A stretch of DNA of 64,000 bases from Pictodentalium vernedei (Eukaryota; Mollusca; Scaphopoda; Dentaliida; Dentaliidae). Within the stretch, counting starts at the first letter, position 1, and the number at the start of each line of letters is the position of its first letter. The stretch spans positions 27,590,985 through 27,654,984 of the forward strand of contig CM062294.1 in the NCBI GenBank assembly GCA_031216915.1, read 5' to 3'. The notes under the pieces were generated by a model, which was given only the letters and a program-made list of their open reading frames with translations, had not been told where the DNA came from and did no database searches. Positions 58,061 to 64,000 of the stretch are shown piece after piece. Both the position numbers and the translations under genes were made by a program.

Positions 58061-58357
58061 AGCAAAATATAAAAATTAAGAAATGACGAAAAATTAGAAT
58101 GGAGGGAAATTTTCTCTCGAGGTTTGTAATCGTGGTCACGACGGCAGTGCGATCGATCACGGAGGAACTAGTGGAGGGAACAGATGAAAAAATAAATCAT
58201 TTTGAGTTCTGAGGTAAATTGTAATAGAATCACGAGATTCACAAGTGGAAATAAAGAGTGGTTGATATATATATATATATAGTATAAAAAAATATAAATA
58301 AATAGTTATTAAAAAATAAATATCAAATCAAATAGATAATAAAATATATGTAAATCA

Positions 58358-58703
58358 TGAACGATTCCCAGATTATGAGAGCAAAGCTTCTTTTAAACAT
58401 GCTGATGAGAGCATACGCATTCTGTGTGAAGGAGCAAGTAGGTCGTCTCTTGTTAGAATGATGCATTGGGTGATTGGGTGTCGGGATCATCTAGACTTCG
58501 ATCATGAGGATCATTCTTGTCTGATGATGGAAAAGGAAGATATCGTCATCAAGTATTTCGAACCAGCGTTCGAATGCGTTCAAATCGATGACGTGATCAA
58601 GTTTTGGAGGAGATTAGTCTTCTGTAGCGGACGAGACAAGCCCACCGGTTCAGAAGAAATGAAATTGATGCGTGGAAGTCTGACTTTAGAAGACAGGGGA
58701 TGA
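58358..58703 (+). pseudogene. Small viral-insert ORF pair, function unknown, possibly frameshifted
   Basis: An ATG at 58,358 opens a 33-codon frame with hydrophobic character that ends just where a second frame (58,458-58,703, 81 codons) begins. The base composition is more balanced than the AT-rich surroundings, as in the neighbouring viral genes. The two may be pieces of one gene broken by a one-base shift, or two small genes. No domain is recognised. It lies directly upstream of the pX-like gene on the same strand. Confidence 0.45.
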
Positions 58704-58838
58704 GTCTTGAAATTATTGCTGAAGGAAGCATACGTCTAAGTTTTCTTGTTGATATAAATAAGGGAGAATGGAAAATAAAAATAAATACACGCGTAAATTT
58801 TATCTAATATTAGAAAGAAAAAAAACACACACAAAAAA

Positions 58839-59481
58839 ATGAGAACCAGAAATAAATTGTATCCGTCATTAGATGCTGACAAGAATGAGAAGCTGAACAA
58901 TGTTTTGCCAATGGCGCCATCGCCAGAAGAAAAAGAAAGAGGAGAGAGGTATCGCATTGATCAAATCAGAAGAATTCAATTGTATCTGACTCGAGAGAGA
59001 CACTCTCGTCATTCTCTCAAGAAGAAGTATTTGCACCTCATGAAATTCGTCAACGCGGTCGACACGACATTCATCACGATTTCCATGGGTTTACACGCAT
59101 CTGGCATCGGATTGTTGCTGACCGTGGCCGGCCTTCCGATCGTGTTGACCATAGAAGGAGTGGCTCTCATCACCAGACTTTTTGAGTAGGAAATTATATC
59201 TGAAGGCTAGGAAACACAAAATGATTCGCGTCTTGGCCGACTCTAAGGTCAACACGATATCCAAAATGATATCAATGGTGTTGAAAGATGGTAGGATATC
59301 CGACGGAGAATACTTCACAATATTGAGAGAGAAAATGAAATACAACGCCATGCAATAAGCAGTGAGAATCAAGACTCATCAGATCATCAAGGAAGAGATG
59401 AAGGATTCTCTCATGGAAAGGGGGAGGAAAGAGGCCAGGGAGGAATTCGGTAAGTTGATAGAACTCAAGAGCAGGGATTGA
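58839..59481 (+). pseudogene. Adintovirus/Maverick-associated helical membrane-active protein, disrupted
   Basis: The intact first part (58,839-59,189, 116 codons) has a charged, Arg/Lys-rich helical N-terminus ('RERHSRHSLKKKY', about residues 53-66). Two adjacent glycine-rich hydrophobic stretches follow, with 'MGLHASGIGLLLTVAG' near residues 82-98. A frame change near 59,185 moves into a downstream segment with 'VNTISKMISMVLKDGRISD', and a TAA at about 59,357 breaks that too. I know this layout (charged helix, glycine-rich hydrophobic pair, 'I...L.DG.IS..E' tail) from proteins that accompany Maverick/adintovirus insertions. The biochemical role is unknown; a virion core or membrane role is a guess. 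Confidence 0.7.
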
Positions 59482-59573
59482 AATAATAAGAATAGAATTT
59501 AAAAAAAAAAAAAAATTAAATTTATATATAAAAAATAAATCCGAAATTATTTAAATAACCCTCGAAAAAAAAA

Positions 59574-60101
59574 ATGTATTGCGTAAAGTGTAAGAGAGTT
59601 ACTGAGATGGGTAATTCTCAAGAAGTACGAACTAAAAACGACAGACAGATGCTTCGCGGAATTTGCAAGGTCTGTGGTTCGATCAAGACTCAATTCGTCA
59701 AAAAAAAAAAATTGCTGAGAGGCGAAGGCGTCGCGAATAAAATGATCAATAATCTACCTTTCGAAATGCATCTGCTGGGCCACAGTTTCATGGGACCCGG
59801 TACGAAATTGAACAAGAGACCCAACGCCGATCTGACTCCTAAATATTGGAGCAAACCTGTGAATAGTGTGGATGCGGCTGTGTACGATCATGATCTGTGC
59901 TACGCTAGACATCCTGACACCAAGACTCACAATGACATTTGCGATAAAAACATGTTGGCGAAATTGAGAGACATATCGAATCCGACCAGGAGAGAGAAGT
60001 TTGAATGTTCGCTGGTCGGCAAAGTGATCGGTATGAAACGTCAATTCAGATGGGGCGTTAAAAAAAAAGCGTCTTGGAAAAGAAGAAGAAGCGATTATTG
60101 A
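59574..60101 (+). CDS. Zinc-ribbon plus parvovirus-type phospholipase A2 protein (minor capsid-like)
   Basis: This is the one intact viral gene, 175 codons. Residues 1-45 form a C-x2-C...C-x2-C zinc ribbon ('MYCVKCKRVTEM', 'CKVCGS'). Residues about 65-135 form a secreted-PLA2-type fold: the calcium-loop motif 'GPGTKL' near residue 76 and the catalytic His-Asp in 'HDLCY' near residue 108. The tail is strongly basic ('KKKASWKRRR') and could bind DNA or act as a nuclear signal. Parvoviral VP1 uses such a PLA2 to breach the endosome, and related domains occur in adintovirus/Maverick-like genomes. Here the role is inferred. The start is the first ATG after an AT-rich spacer. The integrase relic starts at 60,102 with almost no gap. 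Confidence 0.82.
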   Translation: MYCVKCKRVTEMGNSQEVRTKNDRQMLRGICKVCGSIKTQFVKKKKLLRGEGVANKMINNLPFEMHLLGHSFMGPGTKLNKRPNADLTPKYWSKPVNSVDAAVYDHDLCYARHPDTKTHNDICDKNMLAKLRDISNPTRREKFECSLVGKVIGMKRQFRWGVKKKASWKRRRSDY

Positions 60102-60660
60102 TGAGCAAATTGGCTGAGGAGTTACAAAGGCCCATCATGCGTAATTTTCGAAAAAGAAGGGTGTGGATGATATTTAGTCTGCCGACTTGGTCGACATGAG
60201 ATCATTTTCGAGGCAGAACAGGGCCGTCAAATATCTATTGATGGTCATCGACGTGTTTTCCAAATATGGTTGGATCAGAACCTTGAAGAATAAATCGTGA
60301 CCTTGCATCGCTGGGGCTCTGAAGAGCGTGTTTGACTCGTCTCCTCAAAATCCAAATAAATTGTGGGTGGACAAGGGGAAGGAATTCTACAAGGACATTC
60401 GTCGGTTGGTCGACCTCTACTCGATCGAAAATGAAGAGAAAGCCAGCATCGTGGAACGTTGGAATCGAACGATAAAGGAAAAGATGCACAGGTACTTCAC
60501 TGCAAATTCGAACAAGAAATACATATACACTCTGAATGGTCTGGTTGAAGATTACAACAACACATGACACAGATTGATCAAGATGACTCCTGCGGAAGCT
60601 AGCAATCCTCAAAACAAAAAACAGGTCTACGCAGATCTATATCCCGAGAGATCTAAGATT
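60102..60660 (+). pseudogene. Maverick/adintovirus rve integrase, disrupted and truncated
   Basis: Retroviral-type integrases join the viral DNA ends to host DNA. The N-terminal part (60,102-60,178) carries 'RPIMRNFRKRR'. After a frame change, 'LLMVIDVFSKYGW' appears, then an in-frame TGA near 60,298. The best piece (60,328-60,567) has 'LWVDKGKEFYK' (second catalytic Asp) and 'IVERWNRTIKEKM' (catalytic Glu). A TGA follows at about 60,565, then 'IKMTPAEASN' (60,574 on). The C-terminal domain is cut off near 60,660 where sequence of the opposite strand's fibre-like gene begins. At least three lesions plus the truncation make it inactive. Confidence 0.88.
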
Positions 60661-61165
60661 AGGAAGGAGTCTAGACCACTGAAATTTGCAGTGTTTGTTC
60701 AGGTAGAGATCGTCCACTTGCAATTCTATGTATTCTTGAGATCGTGTCATGGCAGAATCCACGTAGCCCTTGTTGACTGTGGTGGAGTCCTCGTCCACAT
60801 TGTCGATCTTCAACAGATTCAATATCTTGTTGAATCCCGCATTCAGATCCGATTTCATTTCTCATCTGGCAGACTTTCTCTTTTGCAAGTCTACGTAGTG
60901 TTTGGTTGCCCCGTCCTTGGGATTCGTGGGAGTGGCCATGTTCCTTATCTTGTTAGAATTGTTGTTCAATTCCAATTGCATCATTTTCTGAATGTATCTA
61001 CCTCTCATGTATTCACTGAATCACGCGTGAGAGTCGCCCGCATATTTCTTGGCCGACGCGTCGGTGGAATCTATGGGATTTGCAATGTTCACCAAACATT
61101 TGAATTTCAGATCGAGATCATCAGTCATGGCTTTATCCACGTAATTATCTCTCATGATTCATTCA
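60640..61165 (-). pseudogene. Fibre-like protein with phage-tail-type 'P.D..DA..K.YVD' repeats, broken
   Basis: Three or four repeats of a 'NP.D..DA..K.Y.D' motif occur on the minus strand: 'NPIDSTDASAKKY', 'PTNPKDGATKHYVD', 'TTVNKGYVDSAM' and one near 61,140. Such repeats are common in trimeric tail-fibre or shaft proteins of phages and in putative fibre genes of Maverick-like elements. Stops near 61,020 and 60,870 break the frame. The fragment follows the polymerase relic in the same direction with essentially no spacer and meets the truncated integrase at its other end, so both junctions look like rearrangement breakpoints. Confidence 0.62.
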
Positions 61166-62290
61166 AAATCCGCAGTTGTTCATGAGTTTGAAGAAATCTT
61201 TTTCGAAATCGTTTTCGGCTCGAATTCTAAGATTCGTGTTGAGATCGATGTATATTTTTGTAGAATCGAATGATGCGATGTATGTCGAGTAATTTCATCC
61301 CGTGATCGACGTATTGTTTCAAATTCTCGGTGTAGACGACGTACTTACGTTTGTTAAATAAATTGGGAATGAGTTGAACATTTTTGAACACGTCTGCCAG
61401 GAGCAGAATGTGGGTCTTCAGATAGAGATCATGATAATCTCTCATGGTTTTCATATTGAGCGATTTCCACACGTTTTCGGCATGTTCATAATCCTCGTCG
61501 AAAATGTCGGATTCGTATAATTTTGAATAAAAATCTTCTTTCGAAGGTAGCGTGGTGTCATTGAATCTTTTTAGTTCATTCAGGTAATCGTAAGGATAGA
61601 CTCCTTTCCTCAACATGATGTTTACTCATTCTCTGAAGTGATCGCTTGTGATTTTAAATTTATTCTTGCTCATGTTATCGACTAATTTTTCCAGACTGAT
61701 CGACATGAATTTAAAACTGTTGATGAAACTATGGCTCTACAAATGGATTTTGTTTCTTCTTCCGACGTCTCTCCGTCGATCACTCTTTTCTTCTCCACAA
61801 CCTTCCATTTCGTGAAGGAAATGTATCTTTCTTCACTGTTCGCGATGCAATTTAATTCTTCATGGGAGGTGCCAAGATTTTTCACTAACAGATGACTGTC
61901 GTAACCCGAGAGATTGTGAAATATCACCAGATAGAAAATGGCATCTCGATATTTTAAATTACACTTGTTGTGGGCCGGACCACGACACAGGCCCGTGTAA
62001 TGATCGTGGTCTCTGACTTCTTATTTTCCTGCAAATTCTCACCGAACGATTGTCTTCATATGTAACATTTGGTAGCTCTGTTATTTTCATCCTGCTGCTC
62101 TCGCGTGATGATAATTTTTGCAGGAGTTTTGAATTTGTCGTATAAAATTTGAATTTTCGATTCTAACTTTTCCATGAACCTTTGAGCCACGTCGACGTCT
62201 TTGCACCGTTTCATGTAGGTGAAGGGACCTATGTCATGTCAAAAGTGCATTTCACATAAATGCAATAGCCCAAAGGCATGTGTAAAAAAA
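61165..62290 (-). pseudogene. Protein-primed type B DNA polymerase (Maverick/adintovirus type), broken
   Basis: Fragments appear in family order. A 'YCIYVKCTF' piece (about 62,250-62,280) comes first, then 'RDHDHYTGLCRGPAHNK' (about 61,970-62,020) and 'MIFHNLSGYDSHLLVKNLG' of the exonuclease region (61,870-61,927). Next come 'KGVYPYDYLNEL' and 'DYHDLYLKTHILLLADVF' (61,380-61,610), then 'NDFEKDFFKLMNN' of motif B (about 61,170-61,215). Several frame changes and stops separate them. A segment is missing after the LADVF block, because 'VVYTENLKQYVDHGMKL' follows too soon. The palm motifs after motif B are absent. The gene lies opposite to the integrase, as usual in this virus group. Confidence 0.88.
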
Positions 62291-62816
62291 TAAAGAAAAT
62301 TAAAATTTTTAACTTTTTGTTTTTATATTATAGAGAGAAAAAAACTTTTACAAAAAATTTCACATTAAAGAAAATTAAATTTAAAAAACTTTCTGTATAT
62401 ATATAGAAAGAAAAAACTTTTTTACAAAAAATTATTATTTAACACAAAAACACAAAATTCAAAAATTTATATTATTATTTGCAATAATTCATATAACGTG
62501 GAAAAGTTTGAATTAATACGACAAAAAATAAAGGAAATTGAAATTTAAACATTTTGTGTATATATATAAAGAGAAAAAAAAACTTTTACAACAAATTTCA
62601 CATTAAAGAAAATTAAATTTAAAAAACTTTCTGTATATATATAGAAAGAAAAAAAACCTTTTTTACAAAATTATTATTTAACACAAAAACACAAAATTCA
62701 AAATATATTCTTACAAATAAAGCAAACAAACAAAACAAAATATTCGAGCATGACAACAACACCTAAAAGAAGTGAATTAAAATTGAAATGAGTTGAAACG
62801 TGCAAGAAACTCGGTT
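62291..62816. repeat. AT-rich spacer with ~150 bp direct repeats
   Basis: 62,322-62,470 and 62,565-62,705 share 'caaatttcacattaaagaaa'-type sequence, 'aaaactttctgtatatatat', 'agaaagaaaaaa', 'ttattatttaacacaaaaac' and 'acaaaattcaaaa'. The offset is about 242 bp. It is probably an intergenic viral region, and no gene is supported. Confidence 0.75.
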
Positions 62817-63310
62817 GTAAAATTGATAGATTACAATGACACAACGCCATCGAATTGAAGGAGGTCGAGACAAAGGGCTTACAGCACAAATACAACAAAT
62901 ATAGCATGCCTTTGACATTGGATGAAGCCACGCTCAATTTTTTTATGAGTACGAAAGCGATCTACAGAATATTGTCATCGACGAAGACAGAGAATTCGAC
63001 CAGAGCGTGTTTGCTGAAGTTAAAAAACTTGCAAAAGTAAAGATAAACATTCAACACATATGCGGGGGTTGTAAAATTGATAGATTACAATGACACAACG
63101 CCATCGAATTGAAGGAGGTCGAGACAAAGGGCTTACAGCACAAATACGACAAATATAGCATGCCTTTGACATTGGATGAAGCCACGCTCAATTTTTTTTA
63201 TGAGTACGAAAGCGATCTACAGAATATTGTCATTGACGAAGACAGAGAATTCGACCAGAGCGTGTTTGCTGAAGTTAAAAAACTCGCAAAAGTAACACGA
63301 CCATCAACAT
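62817..63310 (+). repeat. Tandem duplication (~252 bp) of a small viral ORF
   Basis: Two almost identical copies start near 62,817 and 63,068. Each encodes 'MKEVETKGLQHKY' and 'MPLTLDEATLNFF'. Copy 2 (ORF 63,109-63,315, 68 codons) stays open through an acidic segment ('IVIDEDREFDQS'). Copy 1 has six T where copy 2 has eight, so its frame shifts into an unrelated tail (62,855-63,040). Function is unknown; both lie in the viral insert and head to the right toward a minus-strand ORF. Confidence 0.8.
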
Positions 63311-63392
63311 GCTAATAATGGACTTGGAAATATTTAAAAAAAAACAATAGAGAGACCGATTTAGTGAAGAAGAAGGGAAAAAAAAAGAAAAA

Positions 63393-63450
63393 AAAAGGTA
63401 ATGAGATCTAGAGATGTTCAATCTCTCTAGATCTCATTACTTTTTTTGTT
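63393..63450. terminator. Hairpin between convergent viral ORFs
   Basis: 'ggtaatgagatctagaga' and 'tctctctagatctcattac' form a ~20 bp stem with a short loop, flanked by an A run on the left and a T run on the right. This resembles a bidirectional transcription stop. The minus-strand ORF's last codons and TAG lie in one arm. Function is inferred from position and shape only. Confidence 0.55.
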
Positions 63451-63741
63451 TCCTTCTTCTTCTTCTTCTTCTTCTTTACTATCGCTCATATCTATTGTAA
63501 TAACGTTTCCTTCTTTCTCCACTTTCATGATTCTTCTTTTCTTTTTTTGTGATATATTACGCTTTTTATAATAACACATTTGATTCCTTCTATCATAATT
63601 ATGAACGAATGTGGTGCATCTCTTGGCAACACTCACATCATTATCATTCTCTTCAGAAGATAGTGGTGACGGTGGAAAACGTCTCATTCTTCTAAGTTTC
63701 ATCCGCAACTCATTCTTCTTCTTCTTCTTTTTCATTTCCAC
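63424..63741 (-). CDS. Low-complexity basic/acidic viral-insert ORF, unknown function
   Basis: The 105-codon frame opens with a Lys-rich stretch, has a Cys-containing middle ('AKRCTTFVHNYDRR') and a Lys/Arg segment ('SQKKKRRIMK', a possible nuclear signal), and ends with a run of seven Glu. A short minus frame upstream (about 63,760-63,832, starting 'MDKKDYETFLDD') may be its original N-terminus separated by a stop, or a separate small gene. No domain is recognised. The homopolymeric codons leave some doubt that it is expressed. Confidence 0.45.
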
Positions 63742-63832
63742 AATCTATCCCTATTTTTTTCACTTTTTTTCCAGTTCTTTCCTGAAATATCCATCATTAT
63801 CATCCAAAAAGGTCTCGTAATCCTTTTTATCC

Positions 63833-64000
63833 ATTTTTTATATTATTTTTTTTATACTTTTGTATAATTTATATTTTATACTTTATATAATTATATATTT
63901 TTTTTTACTTTATAATAACATACCCAAAAGTGGTATATCCTTTAACGGCGAATTTGGACCAAACAGCCATATTTCCTTTTCTTTTAAATATATTTTGTTC
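63833..64000. other. AT-rich end of window
   Basis: It consists of extreme AT tracts, then 'catacccaaaagtggtatatc' and an unassigned end. The viral insert probably continues beyond the window. Confidence 0.4.

Noticed and set aside
58839-59189. Treating the 116-codon frame as a complete gene
   Set aside because: Family-like sequence continues past the stop in another frame, so the open frame is a fragment of a broken gene.
60574-61185. 203-codon plus frame after the integrase
   Set aside because: Only its first ~30 codons belong to the integrase. The rest is antisense to the fibre-like gene.

Overview
The window is eukaryotic, gene-poor and almost entirely built from mobile DNA. I found no intact host protein gene, rRNA, tRNA gene, CRISPR array or bacterial-style operon. 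The repeat families (elements that start near 'aacaagaggcccc' and end 'gagctaaaaa' after a gacggacg-rich tail, tRNA-derived SINEs, DIRS retrotransposons, FLYWCH-type MULEs, many palindromic MITEs and an adintovirus/Maverick-like insert) suggest a marine invertebrate, most likely a bivalve mollusc. That assignment is inference from family resemblance, not proof.

Layout. 1-15,070: dispersed and tandem repeats, including a 17-monomer satellite with a four-monomer higher-order unit (3,613-6,062), a SINE with target duplication (6,971-7,331), a triple nest of DNA transposons (7,941-9,402) and a ~335 bp tandem array (13,541-15,066). 15,607-18,640: a pogo/Tigger-like non-autonomous element and a complete 1,726 bp Mutator-like element with a dead FLYWCH transposase. 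18,978-41,896: three copies of one DIRS family (tyrosine-recombinase retrotransposons coding on the minus strand). Copy A stands alone; copy C is inserted without target duplication inside copy B; B also carries a SINE and itself sits inside a short TA-flanked DNA element.

42,118-57,412: a series of TTAA-flanked, TA-flanked and hAT-type elements, many of them hairpin MITEs, plus a second FLYWCH/MULE relic and a 5'-truncated LINE split by a SINE. The LINE and SINE lie inside a ~5 kb hAT-type container with 8 bp target duplications.

57,530-64,000 (running off the window): a decayed adintovirus/Maverick-like insertion. It has a pX-like or helical membrane-active protein, an intact zinc-ribbon plus parvovirus-type phospholipase A2 protein, a broken rve integrase, minus-strand fibre-like repeats joined to a broken protein-primed type B DNA polymerase, and a tandemly duplicated small ORF. 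The genes are mostly broken, so this reads as an endogenous relic.

For biology, the strongest leads are the DIRS family (matching circle-junction sequences, apparent loss of reverse transcriptase, a duplicated gag-like segment, copies amplified after losing the RNase H catalytic Asp) and the PLA2-bearing viral relic.
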